DNA from: Osedax fenrisi
Taxonomy: Eukaryota > Annelida > Polychaeta > Sabellida > Siboglinidae
Length of the DNA: 64,000 bases
Assembly: GCA_964019155.1 (NCBI GenBank)
Contig: OZ025243.1
Coordinates: forward strand, 41,378,679-41,442,678
Reading direction: 5' to 3'
In this document: positions 24,213-36,640 of the stretch, piece by piece
Layout of the letters: each line of letters begins with the position of its first letter
How positions within the stretch are numbered: the first letter of the stretch is position 1
Notes under the pieces: generated by a model
Seen by the model: the letters and a program-made list of their open reading frames with translations, nothing else
What the model was told of the DNA's origin: nothing
Databases searched by the model: none
Translations under genes and position numbers: made by a program

Positions 24213-25225
24213 TGTTGATGATTATAATAATAATGTATTAATTAAAACTTAATTTAATACACATATATATAAATACATAATTTAGTAATCTAGGGAATAA
24301 TTATGATTAATAATAGTGTATTTAAATTGATAATCACTGGTGTAGATCATGAGTAGAAGACATTGCACATACCCGTACATACACGTACAGTGTACGGCGT
24401 ACAGTGTGGAGTTAATCATGTTAGTAATACATGTAGCTGCTGCTGTTCGCGAACTTCGCGGGTTATTGTATTTCAATAACTATTGACCATGCAGAAACAC
24501 TTTACATAAGAAAATTATAGTGAATTAACAAATATTAAGATAAATTTAATTTTAATAAATCAATAATTCATAACTTTTGCATTATTGATTGATGTAGGGT
24601 GGTCGAGTTCACTACATTGTTCGCTTAAGGGAGATGTATTATTACAACAGAATTAAAGAATATGTATTATATCTTAATATGTAATAACGTATACGTTTAA
24701 TTTTACAATTTGTCTATGTTAGCTATTGAATTTTAGAACAACGGGTCTAATAATTAAGGTATCGCCACATATCGGACGTTATTGTAAACACTGTTGAGAT
24801 TGTGAATTCATTAAAAAATAGCCTTTTTTACTCTTTCATTTATAAATATTCTAATATAAAATTTGATTTTATTCATAAAATAAGATAGCTATCTTGTTAA
24901 TGTAAATAATTTGTATATTAATATGTTAACAAATATTAAAATTATTCAATATGTTCATATTTATTTGATTTTGCTATAGCAGGGTATACCTTTTGTATAT
25001 ATTTTGTAAGGGTATACCCCTTACAAAAACCCTGCGATGTATTGCTACTTTCCCCTATATCGTTAACTATTTGTAATTATTATTAAATTATAGTTAATAT
25101 AGCGATATATTGATTATCAATACATGGACATATATGCATAGTGTATTGTATTGGGATTCAGCTATATTTCATGCAGTCAAGATGTATTCACACATTATTT
25201 GATAATATACATGTAGATTTTTACT

Positions 25226-25227
<2 letters not shown>
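23801..25227. other. AT-rich intron 2, no gene
   Basis: (AT)n of about 80 bp at 24128-24209. Bases 24966-25035 contain a nested hairpin: CAGGGTATACC/...CCCTG outside and TTTTGTAAGGGTATACCCCTTACAAAA inside. No exon found. Confidence 0.45.
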
Positions 25228-25300
<73 letters not shown>

Positions 25301-25369
25301 GGTGTGTGCGCGTGTATGTATGGATGGGGGTGTATGTGCATGTGTGTGTTTGTGTGCGTGGTAATCTTC

Positions 25370-25410
<41 letters not shown>
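25228..25410. repeat. Compound microsatellite (CA)n(TA)n(TG)n and (AT)n
   Basis: (CA)n at 25228-25260, (TA)n at 25261-25288, TG-rich 25289-25361, then (AT)n at 25376-25410. It lies 27 nt downstream of the exon 2 donor of GPCR A in transcript order. Confidence 0.95.
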
Positions 25411-25413
<3 letters not shown>

Positions 25414-25436
25414 GTATAAACGTCTATAGAAATAAC

Positions 25437-25657
25437 CTGGTCCAGAATATGCACTTGAACATGCCATTGTCACCGACCCTGTCAGATTTCCACAAGGTCA
25501 TCATGATCACGATCAAGATGGATGTCAGAAGGTCAATCACCGACTGGTTCCATATCAATAGGTTGGCGAATGTCCTGCGCATAGAAGCCTTACTAGTGAC
25601 GTAGACCGCGGTGCTGTTGCCTAATACGCCCACTATGCCAATCACGAGGAACGATAT
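25437..25657 (-). CDS. Class A GPCR gene A, exon 2 (TM1-TM2)
   Basis: On the minus strand, after the acceptor CTACCCACCCAG, the frame reads ISFLVIGIVGVLGNSTAVYV (TM1 with the conserved Gly-Asn, N1.50), a loop with SKASMRRTFANLL, then IWNQSVIDLLTSILIVIMM (TM2 with Asp2.50 in the pattern NQS.xDL) and MFKCIFWT, where Cys is the TM3 disulfide residue (3.25). Exon length is 221 nt, phase 0 in and phase 2 out. The donor is ACCAG|GTTATT. The entry phase agrees with the proposed first exon at 33728-33796. The NQS..DLL..I style is common in invertebrate peptide-receptor-like and orphan class A GPCRs; the ligand cannot be deduced. Confidence 0.93.
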
Positions 25658-25756
25658 CTGGGTGGGTAGAGGTAATCGTACTTTAATATATATATACACT
25701 TTAATATGTATATATGCATAACTATTGTGTTTAATGTTTTTATTTTTATGTAGTAT

Positions 25757-26027
25757 ACTTTTTTTCATTCCATCCAGGAACTTAGATTAAGTTTGTATTA
25801 ACTTAAACCATATGGCTCTAATGTCCCTTCGAAATTGCTCCCACGTTAAAGCATCCATGCTTTTAACTATAGTGTATCTATAGAGCCGATCATTATTGTA
25901 AATATAATTATATAAGATCACTTCTAAATATTATTTTATGACATATTTCAATGTCCGCACGAGGCTCGAACCCACGGCCTACTACTTATGTGTCTGACGT
26001 CTTAGCCAACTGAGATACACAGACAGT
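25757..26027 (-). mobile_element. SINE copy 2, complete with tRNA-like head
   Basis: Read on the minus strand from 26027, the head TGTCTGTGTATCTCAGTTGG...TAAGACGTCAGACAC...GTGGGTTCGAGCCTCGTGCG has A-box-like and B-box (GGTTCGAGCC) promoter words, and its first and last seven bases can still pair (TGTCTGT/GCGGACA with G-T pairs). The body then matches the other SINE copies (AGAAGTGATCTTATATAATT, GGGACATTAGAGCCATATGG, TAAGTTCCTGGATGGAATGA). It lies in intron 1 of GPCR A, same strand as the gene. Confidence 0.85.
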
Positions 26028-26446
26028 TGTTTATATTAACTATGATTAACTATAGTTAATATCGGTGAAAATTAATACATAATATATTATTCTATAAACT
26101 AGTAATGTGTTGAGTAGTATATATTACGTTATAATACGATGCCATTTTGTTCATATTATCTTTTGTTATATCATATATTATGTCGAAGAATAATATCTGG
26201 AGGTGGGGGGAAGAGGTGGTGATAGTGTACTGTAGCCTATATGCTAGTAACTAACTATAGTTAATATCGGTGAAACGTTGTAAATGATAGCCTATCATTG
26301 ATAGGTAAAAAAAATATTAGCATGTCATTGTGCGGCGGATTAACAGTATGTACTATACTGTATTATATATATATAATATATATATATTATAACTATAGTT
26401 AATACTGTGTATACATGGTATTAACTACAGTATATATATATGTACC

Positions 26447-26480
<34 letters not shown>

Positions 26481-26824
26481 CAGCATACTAGGACATAGTA
26501 GGACATACTACTACAGTGCATAACACTCTAGTAGTGTAAGTAGATTAGACACAATTAATCTGTTTACAATTCGCAAACATGTAATATACTATATTGTAAT
26601 CATTATTATTGATTTTCTATAGTATAGTATATAGTATATACCTATATGTATTCATCTTTGAATTTGTTATTTTAAATTCTATAAACAAATTATCAATAAA
26701 ATATAGTATAAGAATAAATTAATAAAAATATGTTGACTTTATTGGTGCAATGAAATAAAATAAATATAAAGTGAAATATACCTACTTTTATAATGAGAAA
26801 ACATAAAATATATTTATATGCATA
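26028..26824. other. AT-rich intron
   Basis: A sentence-like repeat AACTATAGTTAATATCGGTG occurs near 26047 and 26253. Several TATAGT palindromes and an (AT)n at 26446-26476. No coding signal. Confidence 0.4.
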
Positions 26825-27735
26825 GGGGAAAGTAACCGAATACGGACACTCTCGGTATCTCAGAAACCATAATTATACCCAAAAAACTGTTTAATGAATA
26901 AAATATTCATAATTATATAAATAGTCTAAATAGGTATTTGTTTGTAACTATTCAAAATAGTGCTGATATATCCAATAAACTGATTTTTGTATTAATATTT
27001 TAAATTTATGAAAAACAATGTTTACTTAAAACCTTCTCAAGAATATAAAATGTATCGATGTAAAACATAACAATATATTATTAATAACTAAAACATTCTA
27101 AACATTATATATATATATATATATATATATAATTACTATATTTTTTATCAAATATTAATTAAGTTATAAACATATATCTAGATGTCATATAAATCCATAA
27201 TACGGACACCATATAACCAATCATCACGCAGCATGTGAACTATTCTGATTTTCATGAAAATCGCGTGCGTAATAATATTAATACCACCAATGAAGCTAAA
27301 TCTATAAATGTTATTATTTATATACTTAACTTGTATTATTAATTAATAAAATAATAAAAATTAATAAATTAATTACTTATTAAATTAAATATAATTTAAT
27401 ATATTAAATTATTCATAACATTAATTATAAATAATGTAATTGTAATTTATCTGATTGATTCATCAATAATATATAGTTTATCTAGTTGTATATATATACC
27501 CTATTATAAAACTGGGTGTCCGTATTCGGACATGGGCACCGAATACGGACACCCCCGTTATCTATAGATATATGGAATAAAAATATTACATAACATTTTA
27601 AAACCACAATAACATCTATAATTATAGATTATAATCATATAATATTAATATATTGTAATTTTTGGGTAAAAATATTGAGTCATAAAATGTTAAGACCATT
27701 TATTGTTAAAGTCTCCGTATTAGGTTAATTTACCC
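26825..27735. mobile_element. 911-bp TIR element with TA duplication
   Basis: The left end GGGGAAAGTAACCGAATACG and the right end (reverse complement GGGTAAATTAACCTAATACG) are inverted repeats of about 24 bp, and TA flanks both (26823-26824, 27736-27737). Inside, the terminal word recurs in both orientations (AATACGGACACC near 27202; GTGTCCGTATTCGGACATGG and ACCGAATACGGACACCCC near 27510), as if shorter elements of the same family had inserted into each other. No ORF. Tc1/mariner-type by target site only. Confidence 0.8.
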
Positions 27736-27737
27736 TA

Positions 27738-28076
27738 TATATATGTAGTATATACTTATATACATATGTATATTACATATATTCATATATGAATATATGT
27801 ATACAATTAATTTTAAACTAAACTATATTGTTATCGTATATAATAAATAATATAATCTACATAAATATTTATTATATAATAAATAAGTATTAAATGGTTA
27901 TATTCTTAAATAATAATTCAAAATCGATTTATTTATAATTTGTAAATATACACCTTTCTATTAATTATTAATATATATTATGTGTATATGTCTATACATA
28001 ATGGTATATATGAACTGCAGTTCATATATAGTATACACATAAGAATATGTTATATGGACTTAATGAATTATATATA

Positions 28077-28138
<62 letters not shown>

Positions 28139-28347
28139 ATACATAAAAATGATCTATACAAATAATAATTAGTATCACTATTGTTGTAACAAATCACTAT
28201 TATCTGAATATCCGGTATTACATAATAACATCTACCCATACCCATACCCATACTCACACATACACCCACCCACACTATATTACACTATCATGATATTATC
28301 CTATTGTATTTTTATGCATATTATATAATAATCAATTATGTATTTAA
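27738..28347. other. AT-rich intron 1 segment
   Basis: A palindrome around TATATGAACTGCAGTTCATATA lies near 28009-28030, an (AT)n at 28084-28131, and a CCCATACCCATACCCATAC run at 28232-28252. No exon. Confidence 0.5.
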
Positions 28348-29497
28348 GGGCATACGCTTGACCTTAGAATTCAATGTAAAAATATAGGTTTTTTTTAAAG
28401 TCTATTAGTCTAAAAATAATTAAGTTATTTTAATTCTGTAAACGGCATATTGTAGTGTGGAATGTTATTTACAAGAAATTGTATGGATCATAATATATCA
28501 TTATTTATTTTCGGAAATACAAGATATCTTGTAATGGGGAAAAAATATTCATTTTTATTTGAAACTATTTTTATATATGATATAATGAAAATAATTGAAT
28601 AAGCCATACAATTTTATAATATAGATATATAAATTGATATATACTGAAAATGTCATCAAATTATGAGCATTATTTTTAGAGTAATAGAATTTTTAATATT
28701 TAAACTTAGGCTAAAATAATTATTCTGAGATAATCAGGTTTGAAAAAATGACATCTAAAATAAAATATATTTTTATGAAATTTACAATATAGAACTTATA
28801 AAGAATAATAAAGAGTATGTATGTATGTTCATTTATGGCGATTGTATTTGAACTTTGATTTTTGTTCTCCCAGGTTATACTGATTACAATATATTAGATT
28901 ATCATAATTATATTTTAATATAATTTGAAAAGTATAAATTAAAAATAATAAATATCATTTATTTTTATAATTTAGATTTATTTTATACAAAATAAACATG
29001 ATTTTATCGTTTTTTATGTAGGTTTATAGATTATATTTATAATATTATAAATAATTATTATTATATTATATATAATATAAACACTAATTATATTTGAAAA
29101 TAATTTGAAAAGTTTGAAAAAATAATAAATATCATTTATTTTTATAATTTATATTTATTTTATACAAAATAAACATGATTTTATCGTAGTTTATATATAT
29201 GTTTATAGATGATATTTATTATATTATAAATAACTATTATTATATTATAAATAACTATTATTATATTATATATAATATATACCATAATTTATTTTTGTTA
29301 ACATTATTTATTTATTATTTATATACAAAAAAAGGTGATGTTATAAAAGTTTGATTTGTATGCATTATTGATTGTTTTATGCTCTAATATTTAGATATGT
29401 TATAGATATCTGTATATATATAATGTATTACATTTATCAAAAAAAAAATTATTTAATTTGTTTATGTTGACTGATTTTTTAGGTCAAGCATATGCCC
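28348..29497. mobile_element. 1.15-kb TIR element with internal duplication
   Basis: The left end GGGCATACGCTTGACCTTAG and the right end (reverse complement GGGCATATGCTTGACCTAAA) are inverted repeats. Inside, a block of about 130 bp containing AATAATAAATATCATTTATT and ACAAAATAAACATGATTTTA is present twice (about 28925 and 29105). No transposase frame. The flanking bases (TTAA left, TAAA right) do not settle the superfamily. Confidence 0.65.
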
Positions 29498-29537
29498 TAA
29501 AGTAATTTATTAAACAGATAATTCACATTTATACATA

Positions 29538-30830
29538 TAGATAGATAGATAGATAGATTAAAAGTTTATTGAATTACTGGTTATAGGTATACCTATATAA
29601 AGAAAGTTATAATTATATATAAACATATAATTATATAACATATAAACAAAATATATAAATGTGATAATAGTAATACAAAACGACACGATACAAAAAAACA
29701 AGAAATAAACTGAGAAGTAAAATAAAAATAAAACATTGGATTATACGAGCCGTTGAATCAATATATAGTATCTGATAGTGCAAGTTGTCAAACAGGAGAG
29801 GTAACAAAACCGAAGGTCTCGGGTTGGCAAGGCCCATATGGGATGGATCAATTCCCAAGGGCGGATGAGTCCCTAGTAAGTAATTTGGTTGACGTCTCCT
29901 GGCGTTAAGCTACCGTAAACTGCTGACAGCAAGCATAATATCAGATACTATATATTGGTACAATTAATACGGAATAACAATAACATAATTGATACATTTG
30001 GTGTGAATTAATGTTTCACGGAAAAGTGTTACGGTTTTACAAGATGTAATTGTAAAGGGTAACGCGTTCCAGGAAGAGCAAACTCTATTTCCAAAATAAT
30101 TCAGATGGGCGTTTGTTCTACATTTTGTCTTTCGTTTCTTCACTTTAGGCCCTCTGCAATTGTTGCTATATAGATCAAATATATCAGTTGCATCCACATC
30201 GATAAGTCCGTTCAGTATCTTATATGTCAGGGTAAGATCAGCTAATAACCTACGATGAAATAAAGTTTTAATATTGAGAACAATAATTCTATCTTCATAA
30301 GACCGTTTAGTAAGGTTACATCTATAAAAAAATATTTTAGTGAAATAGATTTGAATATTTTCTATATTGTTAGAATTGCATATGAAATTGTCTGGATTCC
30401 AACAGATGAATCCGATTCCACAATAGGGCGAACGTATGATATATAGGCTTTAAGCAAGTATATATAATCATTGGTAATGAAACATCTAAATAATCTATTA
30501 ATAATTAAGTGTGCTTTATATAGTATTAATATGAGTATTAAAACTCATATTATCATTAAATGTTATGCCTGAATCCTTGAATGAGGTGTGTATAGGCATT
30601 CAAAATCATTAATGAAATATGAATGAACAGGGTTTTTATTACCAATTCGCATGACAACACATTTAGTAGGAGCAATTTCTAGTTCCCATCTCTTCATCCA
30701 ATCACTAAGTTCATCAAGAGCACATTGTAAAGGTAAACAACTTTCTGTGGGCTTAAAAGAATATAAAAGCTTAGCATCATCTGCAAAGAGAGAAGCATAT
30801 ATGGGTGGTTTTATAATATTATGTTCGACA
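29538..30830 (-). pseudogene. LINE, RT palm to 3' end, minus strand
   Basis: On the minus strand, from about 30830, the frame reads PIYASLFADDAKLLYSFKP with the RT catalytic FADD (30776-30787), then LDELSDWMKRWELEIAPTKC, VVMRIGNKN. Further down (30197-29964) NAHLNYFGNRVCSSWNALPF and TSCKTVTLFRETLIH is the usual LINE C-terminus. The stretch between has frameshifts. The 3' end is a (TCTA)n tail (minus strand) at 29541-29560. 5' truncated; lies in intron 1 of GPCR A, same strand. Confidence 0.75.
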
Positions 30831-30905
30831 CATGATGCTCGACACATTATGCTCGACACATGATGCTCGACACATTATGCTCGACACATGATGCTCGACA
30901 CATAA
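30824..30905. repeat. 14-bp tandem repeat ATGATGCTCGACAC/ATTATGCTCGACAC
   Basis: About five and a half units alternate ATGAT- and ATTAT- forms of the 14-mer, so the true period is 28 bp. It starts exactly at the 5' truncation point of the LINE at 29538-30830. Confidence 0.9.
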
Positions 30906-31143
30906 TATGTGTATTATATCCGTAATACATATCACGTCTGATGGATGTGCTGATTCCGAATATAAATACATATTAACGGTTGAATAATAATAACCAATAC
31001 CTATTACCTATTTAAATATTTAAATATTATTTACCTGTAATTTAGTGGTACAATTCACATTGACCTTTGTATCAAATATATAAGTAATACTAATTTACAT
31101 GTATATACCATGCAAATATACATTTTATATATCTAGATACACA

Positions 31144-31178
<35 letters not shown>

Positions 31179-31208
31179 ACTATCAATTATAAATTATATA
31201 GACTAGCG

Positions 31209-31248
<40 letters not shown>

Positions 31249-31753
31249 TACACTATCATAATATTATCCTATTGCATTTTTAAGCATATTATATATTGCA
31301 TTTATCATATAGCATTTAACAGTATTAATTTTTATTTTTTATTTAAACAGTATTACAGTATATCTCATATTGATAGTAAAAATTATTTATTTTTCTCTTT
31401 CTTTAATATTTAACTTTGAATGCCTATTCAATAATCACAACTTTTATTTTCATTATCTGTATCAAATTTATATCATTTATTATTGTAATTTTATATTTTA
31501 TCTTGGTTTCTAATTTTAGATTTTTATTATTTTTGTATGTCATTAACATTTTATTTAATCATTTCATTGTTTTTTTTTTATAATACTATGACTTTATTAT
31601 TATATTTTTCATTATTTTTATTTTATTATTTTATTAGAATGGAAATGATGATATGACATTGCACATACTGATAGGAGGTTTCGAATCAATAAATCTGATC
31701 GCTTTCACTGGTCCTCTTTATACTTTGTCTATACACTGAATTAACTCATTCAT

Positions 31754-31793
<40 letters not shown>

Positions 31794-32517
31794 TAAATCT
31801 AAATATAATTTATCTATAGTACCTATAAGTATAGTATACTATGGTATGGTAAAAAGTATACCATATATGGTAAAACTAATATGTAATATTTACTATAGTA
31901 GTCTATTATATTATAATATATATATTATTTATAATATATTATAATATATATATAGTTTATAAACTATAGTTTATTGTACATGTATGACGGTATCGTTAAT
32001 GATTACACAACAGTAGTCCAGTCGCATGCAATACAAGCGTAATATAATTATGTAACGCCAATAAAATCCTCGCCTCTCTTACTATGATGTATTAGATGTC
32101 TACACATACAGTCACATACATGGGACCATATATGGCGTGCAATCGACATCCATCATATAGTACCGGAGTACGGGTCATTTGTGTTCGTAATTATTACGAT
32201 TATAATTAATAAATATTAATAGTAAATGCACAATTATTAGGCTGTTATAGATATGCGTTGTATACAGTAGGTTATACCCCATAGGTTAGGTATACTTACT
32301 TACAATCATTGTACTTACAGGTCATGTTTGTCTGGTATATATTAATAAATATATAACCATATATATTTATAATATTAGTATAACATATAATATTTTGGAA
32401 TAATAATATATTATGATACAAATATTGATATAGGATATATATAAGTAATAGATAACCCATTATTGTAACAGAAACATACATTGATACATTGGAACGTCAA
32501 GTTTACAAGTACTATAG
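30906..32517. other. AT-rich intron 1 segment
   Basis: (AT)n at 31147-31177, 31214-31242 and 31759-31792; T-rich 31320-31660. Bases 31980-32180 are less AT-rich, but no exon frame fits the receptor. Confidence 0.45.
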
Positions 32518-33130
32518 TACAGTATACTGTATATAATGCTGTACAATGTACACGATGTACACGATGTACACTATGTATAGTGTACGTTATACAGTGTTGA
32601 TTGTACAATGTAAACATTACACACACAGTGTGCATTATAGTGTACAATGTACATTGTACAATGTACAAAGTACAATGTACAAAGTACAATGTACAAAGTA
32701 CAATGTACAAAGTACAATGTACAAAGTACAATGTACAAAGTACAATGTACAATTGGTCTAAATTGATATCTGATAAAACGAGTTATTTCAAGTTAGATGG
32801 CATGTGTATATGAAGGAATTACAACAGTTACTAAAACGGGCTCTAATACAGGATATATCCTGTAAATTGTACAGTATATTGACATACTTTACTCTATATA
32901 AACTTTATATAGATATTATTTATATTATAAAGCATGTGTTCACATTAAATTACACATGTATACACTGTACATACTTATATACGACTGTATATAAGTATAT
33001 ACAAGTATATATCCTATACACTATACATTGTACATACAGTGTACATACAGTTTACATTGTACAATATACATAGGATATGTATACTATAGGATATGTATAC
33101 TATAAGATGTACAAGGTGTACGACGTGTAT
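32518..33130. repeat. TGTACA-rich region with a 14-bp tandem array
   Basis: TACAATGTACAAAG is repeated about seven times at 32648-32752. Around it (32518-32640 and 32990-33130) are many looser copies of GTACA/TGTAC, including GTACACGATGTACACGATGT. The whole tract is rich in self-complementary TGTACA words. Confidence 0.85.
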
Positions 33131-33727
33131 AATGTGACATACCTACAGATGTTGTTGTGCGTACACCGTCACATACTTTCATTAGTATTGCGGTAACTGC
33201 AATAACAACAGTCATGGTTGACACACGAGATCGTGCACGAATACTGATGCTTTAAACAATGGTGGGCGTTTAATAGTGGGCATTAAACAATAGTGGGCGT
33301 TTAACAATAGTGTACTCGCGATAATCTGACTACGATTATCACGTATTTATTGTTTTATAAATAATTTGCACATTTGTAATTATCGATGATTTGATAACGT
33401 CAAAGATTTTCCGAAGGAAATTGCTTCGCAATATCTTTGATAACGTTCTATAATTAGAGTAATTTGGTATTACACAACGTACAAATTCAACGATATATCG
33501 ATGATACATAACTCATTAAACTTATAACTTGATAGCTAAACCTAATTTATATATAGGTATCTAACTCAGTTTTAATAATAAAATATCATTATTTAATGAA
33601 TAAATATCGAATAATGCGCACATTAAACGTTGTAATAACGTCGTGTACGTTTCGCAATACGAATATTACTCTAAAAGTATCACGTAACGTTACGCAATAG
33701 TGACACGCGACACGTTGCGTAACCAAC
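33131..33727. other. Intron 1 start of GPCR A, no transposon recognised
   Basis: Three GTGGGCGTTTAA/GTGGGCATTAAAC words near 33262-33312 and a 40-bp hairpin sequence at 33396-33435 (TCAAAGAT...ATCTTTGA). No further coding region. Confidence 0.4.
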
Positions 33728-33796
33728 CTTAACGGGTCCGTTCAACATTCCCATGTTCTCAGACAAAGCTGGGCTTGAAGTTGTTACCTCAGTCAT
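33728..33796 (-). CDS. Class A GPCR gene A, probable exon 1 (N-terminus)
   Basis: On the minus strand an ATG at 33796 opens MTEVTTSSPALSENMGMLNG and PVK, followed by a donor AAG|GTTGGT in phase 0, which is the phase required by the TM1 exon at 25657. A short Ser/Thr-rich extracellular tail of about 23 residues is normal for a small class A receptor. The GC content is above background. The frame stays open upstream (with an N-R-T glycosylation sequon), so the true start may be further up or the exon may be internal. Assignment rests on phase, position and composition, not on a conserved motif. Confidence 0.5.
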
Positions 33797-34215
33797 GGCA
33801 GAAGATGGGTCCGTTCTATTTGATCTCAACCCTATTGTGTTGTATTGAGGTGTAAGAGTTCGTGCGTGTATCTATATTATCTATATCTCTATATATATGT
33901 ATATATGATAATCTATATTACACAGTTTAATACTATATACAACTTATCGAATACATTAAAACAATGAATTATCGGGGAATTACTCTGTATCTATGCATAC
34001 GACCAGGGGCGGATACAGGAATTTTTCAAGGGGGGTGGGCTGACATTCAATTATAAGTGTATTTTAAAAATGAGACTTATTTACTATGATAATATTCAAT
34101 TGAAAAATATGTAAGTATATATATATATATATAAATTAAATACTATATTAATTAAATAGAATAATATTTTATATTTCATTTAATAAAAACTATTAATCCA
34201 ATAAATTAATCAATT

Positions 34216-34413
34216 TTATTCTTCTTGGAAATTTGGAAATAACATAATCATAATCGATCTATATGATAATATGTATATATATAATAAAGAATATCCATTT
34301 AGTCGAGCTACACTCATAGTCGAACATAAATATGTATTTATTGTTCTTAATCGGCTAAATGAACGTTCACAATCACACGAGGTAATTGGGATAGTAGCAT
34401 TCAATAAAAGCAT
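34216..34413 (-). pseudogene. hAT transposase C-terminus (hATC dimerisation region)
   Basis: The frame reads LLLNATIPITSCDCERSFSR, then LRTINTYLCSTMSVARLNGY. The block (T/P)IxSCDCERSFSRLxxIxxxLxSTMxxxRLNG is the conserved hAT C-terminal dimerisation motif. It belongs with the larger frame at 34881-36308; about 470 bp between them are frame-broken or intronic. Confidence 0.85.
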
Positions 34414-34880
34414 ATCATAGATATTAGGAAAAATAAACCTATAATATATATAAAATATATATTATTACTATATATATAATTTAATGTAAATTTAACTTGA
34501 CATGTTATTAAGAGTAGGCTAATTGCTATCGTATTAGGTAAATATTTAGTCTCTGTCCATTTAACTTCCCAGCAAATTAATTCGGTTTTTATTTAATGTA
34601 TCTTTGGTAAATCATATTTGACTTATTCATAAAACTTTATACAATATATTTTCTTTCCACGAATCTTTGTTTTCATTCATTACTTTTGGAATTAATAATG
34701 ATCCAAAATATATATACAATATGTGTTTATTGAATCTTTCTTTCATCTCCATTATAAAATGATCCAATAATGGAATAGATATTACTTTTTTTAAATACTC
34801 TTCAGCTGATGAATCAAGTATATTTGTTTGTACGATCCTAGCTTTCTTTTATTTAACTTTGGTAAATAAATTACTTGATT

Positions 34881-36451
34881 TTAATATGATAATAAATGTG
34901 ATGCTTCTTCATTCCATTCTAATTGTACTTCATCAATATTATCTCTACAAACTTGTATCCCTTTAATTAAACTTTGAATATCTTTATTAGCCTTGTATGC
35001 GTCGATTGATCTACTCTGGAGAGTAGTTGTTAAATTTTCTATGAAGTTAAGTGAATTATTACATACAATTAATGACATAATAAATTGTGAATTAATCATA
35101 GAATTGTAAAGACCGTTAGCTTTTGTTACACTTTCTGAATTCCATGATTTATCTTCATATATGTCTAACATGGTTTCGAGTATTGCTTGATATAGTTCGA
35201 TGAATACTCGCAAAGCATCATGTCTGGCAACCCATCTCGTTTTACAAAGATTAATTAATTTCTTTTTAGAAGATTCAACACAAATTTTTGTAATATTTTC
35301 TTCTAGTAATCCTTGCCTCTTAGCAGAATATTTAAAAAAAATGCAGATTTCTAATAATATTCCCATCATATTTTGAATTAATGGTATTTTGCAAGCATTT
35401 AATATTGATAGATTTAATACATGTGATCTACAGTGTACATATGTAGCTTTAGGGTACTTATTTAGAATTATACTTGACGCTCCTTTTACTTTTCCAGACA
35501 TATTTCCTGCTCCATCGTATCCTTGGCCTCTTAAATTTTCAAGATTTAATTCAGCTTTAGTTAGTGTATCCATAATCAAGTTAGCTATACTTTCTCCACT
35601 AAGATTTTCACATTCTATGAAAGAAATAAACTTTTCAGTGATACACTTACCATAAAAATATCTAATTGCTAAAGCCATTTGTTCAGTATTAGATACATCT
35701 GTGGTTTCATCAGCTAGTACACTAAAATATTTCGCTTTTTTTATATCATCAATTATTCTTTCTTTAATATATTCACCACATTCAAATATCAATTCATTCT
35801 GTGTTGTTTTTGAGGTGTATTTAGCATTTTTATTACACATTAACAAGTGTTCTTTTAATATATCATTTCCAGAGTTCATGCATAGATTTAGAAGTGCATT
35901 GAAATTTCCTAGATTAGAATTTGGATCAGTAGAATACTCATTATGACCACGTAATGAAATATTTTGTCTTCCACAAAGAATGATTATATCTAATATTGAT
36001 TTCAATTTTGCTCTGTTGCATTCAATTTGCTTAGATATGGAATTATTGACTTGCATTATAGCTGATTGCTTCTTATTTTCCATCACTGCAATAAAACGAG
36101 AATTGTCTTCCAAAGAGTTCTTGTGGTAAATAGTAGATTCGTGTTTTCTTAAATCTGCAATCGCATCTTTAAACTTAATCATGGGCGAAGTGACAAATTT
36201 TCCAACTTGATTGTGATTCATTTTTAAATGAAAAACACATGGTATACACAATCCGCCATTTAAAGATTCACTGTAGGATAACCAAGAATATGTGTGTAAC
36301 CACTTCATTTGAAATGTACGTGTATTTCCATTTTATTTATGTGGTTTAAAAACGTGATCTTTGATAGATTGTTGTGCGAGTATTTTCTTTAGCAGAATAT
36401 ACTTTTCTTCGTGTGTTTTACTTTTTAATTCATAATAAATAGTGCCAATAT
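34881..36451 (-). pseudogene. hAT transposase, main part (TTF zinc finger and RNase H-like core)
   Basis: A 475-codon open frame (36308-34881) starts MKWLHTYSWLSYSESLNGGL and has the BED/TTF-type finger cysteines in GGLCIPCVFHLK plus LRKHESTIYHKNS. The RNase H-like core follows: YFSVLADETTDVSNTEQMAL, with catalytic-type Asp in LADETTD, and NLRGQGYDGAGNMSGKVKGA with the second conserved Asp (GYDGAGNMSG), then YVHCRSHVLNLSILNACKI and RWVARHDAL. This is the domain order of hAT transposases of the kind annotated as 52-kDa-repressor/THAP0- or ZMYM1-like. Upstream bases 36340-36451 continue in another frame (IGTIYYELKSKTHEEKYILL), so one frameshift or stop separates them. It is probably inactive. 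Confidence 0.88.
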
Positions 36452-36508
36452 CTATAAATTATATTACAATTAATTAATAGACTTAAAACAAAATATGTAT
36501 AAACATAC

Positions 36509-36640
36509 CTATAATTGATATTGAAGGTTTTGCTGATTTAACCACATCATCTATTTTACAGAGCTTTTTTATAGTCACTTCCTCTGGTATTTCAGGATTA
36601 TCAAATTCTATAAATGATGAGAATATTTGAGAAATAATTT
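36509..36640 (-). pseudogene. hAT transposase, N-terminal exon
   Basis: The minus frame FSSFIEFDNPEIPEEVTIKK then LCKIDDVVKSAKPSISII ends at a donor ATAG|GTATGT (36508). A 57-bp intron follows, with acceptor TTTATAG before 36451. Phase joins as SII-D-IGTIYY. The 36475-36600 sequence is shared with copy 2 (near 47515-47600). Confidence 0.6.

Noticed and set aside
32411..33073. Several overlapping ORFs rich in Y, T, V, Q and C
   Set aside because: Products of the TGTACA repeat region in different frames and strands.
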